Below, in pieces: positions 12,202 to 23,576 of a DNA stretch of 64,000 nt. Made by a program: the position numbers and the translations under genes. This DNA is from Circinella umbellata (lineage: Eukaryota; Mucoromycota; Mucoromycetes; Mucorales; Lichtheimiaceae). Positions within the stretch are counted from its first letter, which is position 1. Every line of letters begins with the position of its first letter. A model generated the notes under the pieces. It was not told where the DNA came from. It saw only the letters and a program-made list of their open reading frames with translations, and searched no databases. The stretch covers positions 372,001-436,000 of the forward strand of contig JAIWNF010000016.1 in NCBI GenBank assembly GCA_025093555.1. Direction: 5' to 3'.

Positions 12202-13871
12202 TTACAAGTCATTGTTTACATAAACCACCTTTGGCACCTCAAACCCGTTAAAGGTAGAAGCGACGGCTCTGGTGTAGGCACCAACGTTTGTAATATATAT
12301 CCAGTCACCAGTATTTAATACTGGGAGTTGTGCTTCCTTGGACACACAATCTAATGAAGTACATGCTTGACCCCAAATTGTTGATGTGTATTTTTCTTCT
12401 TTGTTGAATTCATGACCATAAGAGAATATCCCGTCTTTTCTTAATACTATTATTACAAACAATAACCATCTTTATTAATATTATAGAAGACTCTCATTGT
12501 ATGGTTAGAAAGTACATGTTCTTTTTTTAATAAGAAAAGACTATCTATGATACGTATCAATGCTAAAACTATTATTATACCTTTTAAATTTAGTCTTTGT
12601 GGATTATGACACAACATATTAAAAGATCCAAAAAATCCATCATTAATATAATCTAAAAACAATGTACGTACTATAAGTTAATACTGAAAAATAAACACGA
12701 AAAAGATAAGAGCGAAATAGCAACAAAAAAAAAACTCAAGCATACACATGTATTTGCTACTCTGTTTTCCACTTTTAACATCTTTTTGCATCTCGTCGGA
12801 CCCAGGAATTACAGTTTGTCGTCCAATGACACTGACACACAGAACGAAAGCTGATCCAACAAAGAAACGACCAGGCTCTCCGATAACTCTGATATTGGAT
12901 GGAAACATTTCATCTACAGCGGGACCCAAAACAGCAGCAGCCTTTTCAAATGTCGCACCACCTTCTGTAATACCAGATTCATTGAAACCTCCTCCAATAT
13001 TTAAAATATTCATATCAATATCCATACTTTTTGCCAGATCAAATACGCGACGCGCGCGACAGACCGCATCATAGTATGCCTCCGCATTTGTACAGCCACT
13101 TCCTACATGGAAACTACATATTCCAGCCCCCCACCATCGAGAAAGAAAAGAATGCAAATAATATTGAGAGTTATATATAAGTTCCGTCTCTAACTAATGT
13201 ATAATACGTACCATGTCCCAACAACATTTAGTTTCAATTCCTTGGAGACAGATAACAAGTGTTCAATATCATTTTCCATGGCACCAAATTTGATACCCTG
13301 TGGAATCGCACAATATTTGTCATCAACCAAAACGCGTAGCAAAAGCTTGGCATTTGGGTAAAATTTTTTGATCTTATATAGCTCGGATTCGCTATCAAAT
13401 GACATCAATGATACGTTATTTTGAGCAGCATATTGTATAGATGAAGGATTTTTATGCGGGTGACTATAAACAATTTGATCTTCACCAAGCCCCATTTCTA
13501 ACACTTGTTGTATTTCAGACTGACTAGCGCAATCAAACCCTACTCCCAGTGATGCGAGAAACTTGGCAACAATGGGGTCTGGATTACATTTGATAGCTAA
13601 TGAAGTAAAGTAAAAAAAAAATTGTTGATAGCATAATAAACTTTTGTTGGTCTATTTTATTTTATCAAATTATTATAAACCCTTCGTTCCTTTTATTTTT
13701 ACCATAAAACGGTTCAATTCTAGGTAAAAGTGTTTTCCATTTCAAATGCTGGCGGCGCAACTCTTCAAGATCCCCAATGTAAAAAGGTTTGTCCCATTCA
13801 ACTTTAGATCCAGGCAAAGGTGATTCTTTAAGTTGTTTGCTAAATGCTTTCTCAATACCAGCTGAATTCAT
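12202..13871 (-). CDS. Ornithine-decarboxylase-like PLP enzyme with altered substrate-pocket residues
   Basis: Fold-III PLP decarboxylase of the eukaryotic ODC family; canonical members convert ornithine to putrescine in the cytosol. Five exons join in frame, read from high to low: 13871-13703, 13596-13212, 13113-12746, 12652-12581 and 12446-12202, giving 412 residues. PLP-site residues are present: K59 in AIKCNPD, H187 in FHVGSGC, the GGGF loop, E264 in EPGR, and the C-terminal GAYT...FNGF. The catalytic cysteine is C360. Two acidic residues that hold the substrate's distal amine in ODC appear changed: the Asp after the cysteine is T361 (GQACTSLD instead of GPTCDGLD), and the FDH segment is replaced by LCHNPQ around 321-326. 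So the substrate may not be ornithine, or the protein may be regulatory. The start at 13871 follows an intron-like acceptor, so an upstream 5' exon is possible. Confidence 0.88.
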
Positions 13872-14911
13872 TGTCCTTTCTTTTACTGTCAAAAATATAT
13901 ATTTGTATTGAATAGAGACAGATTTATATAATTTGAGCCGCAGGAGAAAATACAAGCTTAGAATGTGTGTTACCATACATTTTCTTTGTGTTGCCAGCGC
14001 AATACTTGAATCAGGTAATTTGATACATATAGGGTATCATTTCTTAAAAAAAGTTATCTGCACATTTGAAAAGTTGCTCCAACAATAAGCGTGGCTCTGA
14101 TTATCTGATAAATTTACTTAGTAACATGAATTCGGGTGTAAAAAAAATGTACGTGTGCATGTAATGCAAAAAAGTATAGAGTATATTTTATTTTTATTTT
14201 TTGAGATGACGTGACTCTAATAATTATTATATCTCTTGTTCCACTCAATAGCAAACTCGACTACACAGTTTTCATTGTATCACATAAATAAAAGTGGTAC
14301 ATGACGACAATTACAGTTTAGCTCTATTAGCATAGAAATTTATTCATGAAAGTGATGTAACTATGACTCAAGTGTGGGATTGTGATGGAAGTTAGCTATG
14401 ATTCTCTATCAGAAGACTAATTTGCTATGTGTTTAATGCATAAAAAATTTGAGGTACCCTACATAACTTTTGACATGGATGTGAACTAATATTATCCACT
14501 ATACATGACTACCCGATTAGCACTCATCATATAAAGCTCCGTGATTTCATTGAAATACAATATGGCGTCTCTGAAATTACGTATCAGTTTGGCAAACGTT
14601 ATGTTCTGCTTTGTCGAACTTGGAAATAATTACGAGGTTCAACAATATTAAACGTTTTGTTACATATACCATGAAGACTAGTATAGACTGGCTTGACAAC
14701 CCATTTCTTGGTAGTATTGTTGATAATCTTTTCAGAGTGAGAAGAATCAATTTTATTAGTGAGTATATCATTAAAAAGCTATCTGTACATCTGATTCGCG
14801 TCCTGTAGTTTTTCTTTATGTTTTTAGAATGTTTTAGTACTATAATTAATAGTCTTGATATAAAAAACAAATATCGTTTTACGTATTCTTGAACAAAGTA
14901 CAATATAAATA
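13872..14911. other. Upstream region of the ODC-like gene; no gene seen
   Basis: AT-rich with only short open frames in all six frames. An intron-like stretch (GTAACACAC to TTTGACAG on the minus strand) just before the ODC-like ATG may be a 5' UTR intron. TACAATATAAATA at 14899-14911 is the left target duplication of the LINE fragment that follows. Confidence 0.35.
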
Positions 14912-15597
14912 CGTGATCAACACCGGCTAATTAAATGGCGTATGCACTGGCTGCCCTCATACCCCCTCAAGAACTGCCGTTGTGGCCTTCCTGCCGCTAA
15001 AAGAGAACACTATGCTATTTGTCCAATGCTACAGCCTCTGATGAATGAACTTCTCACCGTATTTGGTACTATTCCATCAACATCAACTGAGTTGCAACCT
15101 CTTGACTTTATCATGAATCACCTACCACGCTCTGAAGTTGGCTTGACATTGGGGAAGTGGCCGAAAGTCTGGAGTGCGCTTATCCGAGTGCTTCGTGAAA
15201 TCGATCGTTTGAGCCATCCTGATGACGCATTCGATGAAGCTGAACCGGATCCTGAAGATGCCCTGGACATTACACCCCCACCACACACACAACTTTCCGC
15301 AAACCCATAGTATCTTTTCTTTCTTGTTCCTATTTTTCTTATTTATTTTTATTATCTTACCTTCGATAAACTTAGTCTTAATTCTCCTACGTTTCTACCT
15401 TATACTTAGCTTTTACTTTTCTCTCCCCCCCCCACTAGTTTAACTTTTCCCCTTAATGAGGGGTTTTTCAGTTGATACCTCTTCGCTCTTTTATATATAA
15501 CTGTCAATCCATTCTGTACCGCAAGGAAGCGACCATATGCCCATTGGCGAAGGTCATCTTAGTCTTCCATTTAATAAATATTATAAAAATTTTAACC
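14912..15597 (+). mobile_element. 5'-truncated LINE fragment (family A)
   Basis: It begins in frame at RDQHRLIKWRMHWLPSYPLK, exactly after the 13-bp target duplication TACAATATAAATA (14899-14911 and 15598-15610). It encodes the last ~130 residues of ORF2, with a CRCG...H...C knuckle, to a stop at 15308-15310. The 3' region has CCCC-loop-GGGGTTTTTCAG (15449-15468) and the family tail TACCGCAAGGAAGCGACCAT. It matches the full-length element at 47426-52767. The perfect TSD suggests a fairly recent insertion. Confidence 0.9.
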
Positions 15598-15610
15598 TAC
15601 AATATAAATA

Positions 15611-16360
15611 ATTATCTTTTCCCGTTTAGGGTTAGTATGTTATCATTCATAATCTGGGCAAATAACGATACAAACATTACACCTAATTCTTATGCATAAT
15701 ATTGCCTTACTCTCCCCACTTCGATAAAAAGACATCTATTAATTTAAACTGGCTCTAGAACGTTTAAAGTTCGCTTAAACAACTCACTGATGGAACTGTG
15801 AATGTATCAAAAGCCTAGTAAACATTTTCCCTTTCTATGATTACGTAGAAGAGCAATTTCATCCCACGGATCTGCAGTTTATCTTTCCATCGTCAAACCA
15901 AATAAAGAATTAAAATTTAACAAATTCAAATGATATATTACTACGATGTGATCTATTGATCAGGTGGTATTCAAATACCAACACTATCTGAGTAAAGCGC
16001 CAAGAGTGCGTGTGTGTGCTAGATCACACATTTTATTATTGGTTCCCGCACATTCATCTTTTTAGGTTTGAAAGATAATACTTCTAATTAAAAAACAAAG
16101 AAACAAAAAAGCAGTATAAAATATGTTGATATATACCAATAACCCTTTTTGAAACAATAAGCACAGTTTTTCTTAAATAGATAGCTTGGTGAAACTTTAC
16201 TCGAGTTTGAAAAAACGGACAAGCTATGGAAGGAAAAAAAAAAAAAAGAAAGGTCGCAAAAGAAAAAAAAAAGTTTGTGTCGGACTTTTTCGAATGAGAA
16301 GAATATTTAAGCTTCTGAGACAGGTAGAACCACTTGCTTCTTCCCTTTTAACTTTCTAAG
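15611..16360. promoter_or_regulatory. Upstream region of the EF-1alpha gene
   Basis: No coding sequence is seen. Purine-rich A-runs with GAAAGG and AAAAGTTTG blocks lie at 16215-16275 and a TATTTAAG box at about 16304-16311, 50 bp before the inferred leader. The leader is pyrimidine-rich (CTTGCTTCTTCCCTTTTAAC), as expected for translation-factor mRNAs. The transcription start was not determined. Confidence 0.4.
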
Positions 16361-16512
16361 GTGAGTAATGGCAACCCATAACATTATACCCATCCATCCA
16401 TCTATCCATCCATCCATCCATTATGTTAAAACATATTATTATTATACATCCATGGATAAGATTATTATTTAAATACATGATATACTTATAAACCTCTGTT
16501 TTATTATATTAG
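16361..16512 (+). other. 5' UTR intron of the EF-1alpha gene
   Basis: A consensus donor GTGAGT follows ACTTTCTAAG, and an acceptor TATATTAG precedes TCAATTCACC and the ATG at 16523. A leader intron is common in fungal EF-1alpha genes. It contains a CATC/TATC tetranucleotide repeat (16389-16421). Confidence 0.7.
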
Positions 16513-16522
16513 TCAATTCACC

Positions 16523-18137
16523 ATGGGTAAAGAAAAGACTCACATTAACCTTGTCGTCATTGGTCACGTCGATTCCGTAAGTATAGTTATTTTTTTGAAA
16601 TGCTTTTAAAAAATTATAACTGGAAAACAATATGTATATACATATTTACTCATTCTCAACGTTATTTTTTAATCTTTGAATAAAAATAGGGTAAGTCCAC
16701 TACCACTGGTCATTTGATCTACAAGTGTGGTGGTATTGACAAGCGTACCATTGAAAAGTTCGAGAAGGAAGCCGCTGAACTCGGTAAGGGTTCCTTCAAG
16801 TACGCTTGGGTTTTGGACAAGCTTAAGGCTGAACGTGAACGTGGTATCACCATTGATATCGCTTTATGGAAGTTCGAAACTCCCAAGTACCACGTTACCA
16901 TTATTGATGCTCCTGGTCACAGAGATTTCATCAAGAACATGATTACTGGTACTTCCCAAGCCGATTGTGGTATTTTGATTATCGCTGCCGGTACTGGTGA
17001 ATTCGAAGCTGGTATCTCCAAGGATGGTCAAACCCGTGAACACGCTCTTTTGGCTTTCACCCTTGGTGTCCGTCAACTTATTGTTGCCCTTAACAAGATG
17101 GATGCTACCAAGTACTCCGAAGCCCGTTACAACGAAATTGTCAAGGAAGTCTCCACCTTCATTAAGAAGATTGGTTTCAACCCCAAGACTGTTCCTTTCG
17201 TCCCCATCTCCGGTTGGAATGGTGACAACATGTTGGAAGAATCTCCCAACATGCCCTGGTTCAAGGGATGGACCAAGGAAAACAAGGCTGGTTCCAAGAC
17301 TGGTAAGACTCTTTTGGAAGCCATTGACAACATTGATCCCCCAGTCCGTCCTTCCGACAAGCCCCTCCGTCTTCCCCTTCAAGATGTCTACAAGATCGGT
17401 GGTATCGGTACTGTTCCCGTTGGTCGTGTCGAGACTGGTGTTATCAAGGCTGGTATGATCGTTACTTTCGCTCCTGCTAACGTCACCACTGAAGTTAAGT
17501 CCGTCGAAATGCATCACGAACAATTGGCTGAAGGTACCCCCGGTGACAACGTCGGTTTCAACGTCAAGAACGTTTCCGTCAAGGATATCCGTCGTGGTAA
17601 CGTCTGTTCCGACTCCAAGAACGACCCCGCCAAGGAATCCGGTTCTTTCACTGCTCAAGTTATTGTCTTGAACCATCCCGGTCAAATCTCTGCTGGTTAC
17701 TCTCCAGTCTTGGATTGTCACACCGCTCACATCGCCTGTAAGTTCGCTGAACTTTTGGAAAAGATTGATCGTCGTTCCGGTAAGAAGTTGGAAGATGCTC
17801 CCAAGGTAATTATTTTAGTTTATTTTTAATAGGGTTTTGGGAATGTGATGGTGAATAGAATAATTGGGTATATTTTTTTGTTGTTCGAGATTTACTAATG
17901 GTATGATGGTTTATTTTTTAAATAAAATAGTTCGTCAAGTCTGGTGACTCTGCCATCGTCAAGTTGGTTCCTTCCAAGCCCATGTGTGTTGAAGCTTACA
18001 CTGAATATCCTCCTCTTGGTCGTTTCGCCGTCCGTGATATGCGTCAAACTGTCGCCGTCGGTGTCATCAAGGCCGTTGAAAAGGTTGATAAGTCTGGCAA
18101 GGTTACCAAGGCTGCCCAAAAGGCTGGCAAGAAATAA
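16523..18137 (+). CDS. tef1: Translation elongation factor 1-alpha (eEF1A)
   Basis: The GTPase that brings aminoacyl-tRNA to the ribosomal A site in the cytosol. Three exons join in frame: 16523-16576, 16690-17805 and 17931-18137, giving 458 residues, the standard length. The GTP-binding set is intact: GHVDSGKST near residue 14 (split by intron 1 between S and G), DAPGH near 91 and NKMD near 153. Domains II and III follow, ending [12 protein letters not shown]. Codon use is very biased (GGT, ATC, AAG, GTC), consistent with one of the most highly expressed genes. Mucorales often have several tef copies; this one looks functional, with no breaks. Confidence 0.98.
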
Positions 18138-18574
18138 ACTTGTTAATTCTCTTTCAACTATTTCTTATATAATATCTGATACTTTTTCCATGAATTGTAA
18201 TATGCTTTTTTCTTTGAAAACCAAAAAACCTTTTTAAAAAATTGTCAGACAATTATATTATTATTTTTTTTTGCTCTTAAAGCATTCTAAAGGAGGCAAA
18301 ACATTTAAGCCTTTTTGTTCCATTAATAATAAAAAAAGTAAAAAAATGCATTGGGTAAAAAAAAAATTACACTATTTGTTTCTTTGTTTATATTTTTGTT
18401 TTGTTTTGATACTAATAAGTAAGATGATATAATGTTTAAGTTTAAAAGTGATAAAGGGATTTGGGACTTGTTTTAATATACTCTTTCCTTGAATATGGGT
18501 TATTATTATTATTGCTATTATTATTGTTGTTATTATTGTTATTATTACTATTTTTTTATTATTATATTATTAGT
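18138..18574. other. Convergent 3' spacer with ATT-type microsatellite
   Basis: The 3' ends of tef1 and of the GPI protein gene face each other here. An imperfect TTATTATTATT/TTG repeat lies at about 18498-18571, right up to the stop codon of the GPI protein. No gene is seen. Confidence 0.5.
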
Positions 18575-19445
18575 TTACATCTTGAGAGCAAAAGCAACAC
18601 AAGCAAGGATAGTGAACCAAATTGGAGCGTTGGATACATTAGCAGCAGAATCGTCCCAGATATTTGAGCTACCGGAACCACCAGTTGCAGATGGTTTAGA
18701 GCTAGTAATAGTAGAACCAACTTCAGCGATCTTGATAGGAACGGAATTGTTGTGGCCAGTCAAAGTATTGGAGAAAATAACCTATTTAATTTATGTGATA
18801 TTTTAGTTACAAACACTTGAACTCTTCAGTTTTCTTCGTGAAACATTTAGAAGTAATAAATAATTATAATAATAAAGACCCGTACCTGATATTCGCCAGC
18901 TGGGGTGTTGGTGGGAATGTCGTACTAAATATAAATGGATCATAAAAAAGGTTAATGCCTCGCAAATTTATCGTGTAGGAGCAAGAATCAACTCACGTTT
19001 GCTTGATGTTCATAGATAGTAACGTTGTTGCCAGCATCCTTTTTGTTGCTAAAGCCATGGGAGACATCAGCAACTGGTACCATGACAACGTTGAATGTGG
19101 CGTTAGTTGGGCTGGTCAAAGAGATGGAGAGTTGAAGATCTTTAAGGGGTTATGGAAGAAAATAGAAATAAAAGGAGAGCAAAAAAGGTAGAAAAATAAA
19201 GAAAGTTTGTTAGTTTATCGTTTACTCTTTCTTCTTTTTTTTGTTTCATGACATAATTATATAAACTTACTTTGTTCAGTGGTGCTTTCAGGAATATTGT
19301 AGATGAGGGGAAGTTTTTGACCGGCAACGAATGGTGAGTTTGCTTCGGGTGATGTAATATTGAAAAGACCATCTTGAGCATATGAACCACTAAGGTATGC
19401 AACCAAAACGAAAAGAGTGGAAAGAATAGCAGTTGAAGTACGCAT
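18575..19445 (-). CDS. Secreted GPI-anchored protein, Kre9/Knh1-like Ser/Thr-rich type
   Basis: Likely an extracellular cell-wall or plasma-membrane protein. Four exons, high to low: 19445-19271, 19139-18997, 18924-18886 and 18781-18575, giving 187 residues. Residues 1-23 are a signal peptide (MRTSTAILSTLFVLVAYLSG, then SYA before Q). A beta-sandwich-type domain follows, with FNITSPEANSPFVAGQKLPL and a PAGEYQVIFSNTLTG segment, as in fungal Kre9/Knh1-related N-terminal domains. A Ser/Gly/Thr-rich stretch and a hydrophobic C-terminus (APIWFTILACVAFALKM) fit GPI anchoring. Molecular function is not known for such small members; a role in beta-1,6-glucan assembly is only suggested by family name. 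All introns have GT-AG borders. Confidence 0.82.
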
Positions 19446-20853
19446 TATTATTAATGGGTTATTAATATGATATTGCTACAGTTGTGGGTAAATAATAATA
19501 AAATAGGTAGTTAAGAAAGAAAAAGAAGAAAGAAAAGAAAAGAAAAAGAAAAAGAAAATATTAAACTTATTTTTTACTTTTGAGCATCTTATTTATAAAG
19601 TTTGTTTGTGTTATTTTCGTTATTTGTTATGTGGAGATGCGTGATGGAGGAGATGTGTGGGTTGCAGAGCAAACTGTTCTATTTTGACAGGCGATAGTTG
19701 CCCAGTTTGGGCGGTCGGAAATGATAAAAATAGTGTACGATACTTCTTTAGGCAGGTTAAAACTTCTTGAAATTGGTATTTGTTACACGTGTTTTGTGTA
19801 ACTCCATTTGCTGCTTGTAACCAATTGCTTCCATGTTTCCTAATAACTTCTTTTTTGTGAAAAAGAAAAACAAAAGTGAATTAATCCCTTTTACACGAAT
19901 AAAAACTGCTAAACAATGAACGTAGTAAATAATAAATCATGTAGAAGGGGAAGAAAAACGATAAAGAAAAAGTAAATGTAAAAATAATATGCTTTTTTGT
20001 TGATTTTTTTTTTCTCAAAGAACCTGTGCATACACATGCTTTTTTATTATTATTTTTAATGAGTTTATTGCCATAGGTGAAATCAAATTATTTAAGTCCT
20101 TCATGTTCCACAGTGCCATGAGGATTGTGTTTCTGTGTAAAATAATAAAAGAACACAGAAGTTCAGAACCTCGTTTATTTTTTTTTATAAACTTTTCTAT
20201 TACTTTAGCTGATAAACTATGAAAATAAGGATAAAGACAATGAAAAAAAAACGCGTAAAAATGTTAATTAAAGCTAATTCGGAATCAATCACCCCATTAT
20301 CCGTGTATGAGTTTAGTTTTTTTTTTTCGGTTCTGCGGAAAAAAAGTTAAAATAAGAGTGATATACTTTTTAAGAATGAAATGTATGACCGACAAACGTA
20401 ATTAACTTAATAAATAGGATTCAAGCCTGTGAAGCAAAAAAAATATCTTTTCTGGTCATTAATTTACTGGTTTCCTTTTTTTTTTTTGACGATTGTAAAA
20501 TATTACGTGTGTAACTGTATCTATGTTTATCACAGACATTAAGTAATACAATCAAAAAAAAAAAGAGATCGTCGTTATGCATCAATAATCATTTGTTTAA
20601 ATATGTAAAAAAAAAAAAGGCGTAAATAATTATTTATTTGGTTTTGGGTACCAGTTTCTTATCGTTGTTATTTTTATTATTTTTCTCAAAGAAGCGGAAG
20701 AGTAACATTTTTTTTTTGTTTCCTTATCATCTCCGCATAGCTTCCCTTTGTTCTGAAGGTGGGTTTCTCCTTCTTGGTGTACAATGTAAAATAGGGTCGA
20801 AATTTTTTTTTCGTACTCTCACATTTCTCGTTCACTCACACAGATTCACAATA
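19446..20853. other. Upstream region of the GPI protein gene; no gene seen
   Basis: AG-rich (GAAA repeats at 19517-19555), then AT-rich with many homopolymer runs. No coding sequence was recognised. A CACTCACACAGATTCACAA stretch directly precedes the TA target of the DNA element at 20854. Confidence 0.4.
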
Positions 20854-21078
20854 CAGGTTTTTTCCAAATTATTTGCGCCAAACAGAAATAATTTTGCATA
20901 TTAATAAATTTGCGCCAGTAATTTTGCGTTGCCAGTTTTGCGTGTTTAGTATACACAGTATGTGAAAAAGGGACACTGTCCACGGAGTGTGAAAAAAAAA
21001 GGACCATGTTTGGGACAGTGTCCTGGACACTGTCCTGGACACTGTCCACAGTATGTGAAAAAAAAGGACCATGTTTGG

Positions 21079-21959
21079 GCACGGCTAAAGTGAATGAGGC
21101 AATGAAAACCAATAAAAAGAGATTATGACGTTTTGGATTTAGCCAATCAATTTTGACTATGACATGTTGCTGAGACTTAAACAGATAGCATAAAGCATAA
21201 GAGAAAAAAAAGTTGAGAAGTACGTACATTATTCGCGTCAATATGGAAAAAAGGTTATTGCTGTCTTGGACTGCATCAATAGTTTCACAATGAAATATAA
21301 CTCTAATAATAAAAGATGTGAAAGAAAAAACAGAAGGAAGAAACCCTAATGCCGGGAGAGAAACCATTGGCACAAAAGCATTTTCTAATGGAGAGTTCAT
21401 GATTGCGTGTGGAGATAAAAATTCTACTGTTGTTAGTGATTCCAAGAACATTATTGTCGACAAACCGAACCATTAATAAGGAATCTACCATTAGTCGAAC
21501 CGCTGCCATTGAATGCATCGCTGCGGAATCGAGTTTATTTGAAGTGATAAGTATGTCTTCAAAAGTGTTAACTGTAGTTTTGCAACATAATTTAGTGTTG
21601 ACAAATTCAAATTCTATTATAGCACTACAAATATTTACAGATAGCAGCAGCAATAATAATCTCCTTTATGGTGTCTGTAAAAAGAATTAAAATCATGTAC
21701 CATTGAGTGTAAAGGGAACAACAAGGGAACAAAGTACATGTTCTCGAACATGACCATTTGATTACTTCGACAATTAAATGCTTAAACATCACATATACAG
21801 TACGTATAATGAATAGCTAACTATTATCATTATTTTCTTTTTATATATTAAATATAATAGTCATTTTACAATAGAATAATCTCCCTTTCGCTTCGCTACT
21901 GGAGCCATTTCCTAATTAGGAACAATTAATTTGATCTGCCTCATACATGCTATCCGTGC
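21079..21959. mobile_element. 881-bp MITE nested in the left arm of the 20854-23732 element
   Basis: CCATGTTTGG occurs at 21069-21078 and 21960-21969 as a 10-bp target duplication. The ends read GCACGGCTAAAGTGAATGAGGCA and, from the right, GCACGGATAGCATGTATGAGGCA (18 of 23 match). Open frames inside overlap on both strands and resemble nothing I know. TSD length suggests a MULE-type non-autonomous element. Confidence 0.65.
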
Positions 21960-22054
21960 CCATGTTTGGGACAGTGTCCTGGACACTGTCCACAGTATGT
22001 GAAAAAAAACTTTTTTTCCGTCTTTCTTTACTATCCTTATTTTCGTTTCGTATA

Positions 22055-23351
22055 ATGCCTATCATTTCGAGGGAACAAGCAGTGTGTATATTTTACTGTC
22101 AAGCGTATAACGATTCTAATGTTGCTGGATTGACGAAAAGGATTGAAGAAATGAAAGATGTTGATATATGTTATTTGCAAGATCCCACCGAACCTATTTT
22201 GGCATGTGTCATGACTATAAACAGCAGGCCATTTTCTTACCATTTATATTCAACAGGAATTCCACGCACAGATGATAATCAAGAAGAGGAATATGTAATT
22301 AAATTTGGTAAGGATGGATGATAGCTGGCAGCTCTATAAGATATCTAATCTTCTTTCTTTTCTTTTATGGTAGTCAATCATGCACAGGTTATTCAATTTC
22401 TCAATATGACTTACTTGCCTAGTGATCCAATGAATGAAGAAGTCTATGAATGCAAATATTTAACCAATGGCAACATACTTTCAATGGTTTGGAAATATAC
22501 CAATTTATTTGATGACAAAAGCGCTGCTGCTTTCGGCAAATGGTGTGCAAATAAAGTAGACTTTACAATTGCTGATTCGAAAAGAAGACGTGTTGACAAC
22601 GGGAAAGTCAGTGTGCGCTCACTGTTTGTTGCAAAAGAACAGTTTATTGGTAAGGAAATAATTTTTTAGATATCATCTATCTGTATTAATCCAATTTTCA
22701 GATGATATAGCAAAAAAAGTTCTGGATTATTTGCCTCATTATCAGATTTTTGTGCAAAATCTCAAGAAGGGAAGATATAACGTTGTGAGCTATGCAAGAA
22801 AATCTCGAAATAATGAAAACGATGAAGCTCGTATTCGGTTGCTGAGACTGATGGTAAAGAGATTAAAAGAAAGATCGTTGGTTGACAAGGTTTACGTTTC
22901 CCCTAGTGTCAATGCCATTGAACCCATGGTAGAAAGAGATTTGATAAAAAATGAAGATATTTTGAAACAACTGAATGTCGATGGTGACGCTCAAGGTAAA
23001 AAAAAAGTCATTTATTAATTATCTTTGATTCTAACCATTCAACTTTTTAGATCTGCTTAATTACATCAACCAAAATAAGAGTATTTGCTTAGTTATTCTC
23101 GGTTATGCGGGTTTATCAACCAATTATGAAGATTTGGAAAACTTTTTAAGGTAATTTTGTAAAAACACGTTTCGTGAAAGTAAATTACTGATTTTTTTTA
23201 TAGCAACAATAAGAATATTTGCAAGATTATAGTCGATCACTTACCATTTGACAACACGATCAAGATTCATGATCGTTGTGAATTACTAGAGAATCCTAAA
23301 AAATTGGAGGTTTTCAACTGTCGAACAAGGACATACCAAAGGTCAAAGTGA
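22055..23351 (+). CDS. YARKS-motif protein of unknown function, carried by a TIR element
   Basis: Five exons join in frame: 22055-22307, 22374-22649, 22702-22995, 23051-23150 and 23204-23351, giving an intact 356-residue protein. I recognise it only as a type found in early-diverging fungi. Residues 202-211 (YNVVSYARKS) are followed by a basic helix (RIRLLRLMVKRLKERSL), a VYVSPS strand, then DLLNYINQNKSICLVILGYAGLSTNYEDLENFL and KIIVDHLP. The order YxRxS, then a strand with a Leu/Ser loop and a helix, recalls the catalytic domain of serine recombinases. That is an inference; the S211 nucleophile role is untested. The N-terminal 180 residues match nothing I know. Promoter and leader lie inside the element's inverted repeat. 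Four short introns, all GT-AG, argue for a maintained gene. Confidence 0.7.
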
Positions 23352-23384
23352 TTCTTTATGATTTATTTGCCATTGCCCAGCCCA

Positions 23385-23576
23385 TCAATATTATATCCCA
23401 ATATCAACATCTTTCATTTCTTCAATCCTTTTCGTCAATTCAGCAACATTAAAATCGTTATACGCTTGACAGTAAAATATACACACTGCTTGTTCCCTCG
23501 AAATGATAGGCATTATACGAAACGAAAATAAGGATAGTAAAGAAAGACGGAAAAAAAGTTTTTTTTTTCACATACT
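23385..23576 (-). repeat. Inverted copy of the leader and first ~38 codons of the YARKS gene
   Basis: Read on the minus strand it nearly duplicates about 21985-22166: CCGTCTTTCTTTACTATCC, the ATG and the first ~38 codons, with a few changes (two coding: S to F, G to E). It diverges soon after the EEMKDVDI codons. It points toward the 3' end of the functional gene, so a transcript started here would be antisense to it. Confidence 0.85.

Noticed and set aside
15626..15637. Telomere-like TTAGGGTTAG, and TTAGGGTTA near 39518, as telomerase RNA template
   Set aside because: Single 9-10-nt matches are expected by chance in 64 kb and no surrounding conserved structure was seen.
16864..17730. Long minus-strand open frame opposite EF-1alpha
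   Set aside because: A shadow of the strongly biased codons of the plus-strand gene.
20846..21463. Minus-strand 205-codon frame across the TIR end and the MITE
   Set aside because: It crosses element borders and is made of repeat sequence; no protein resemblance.
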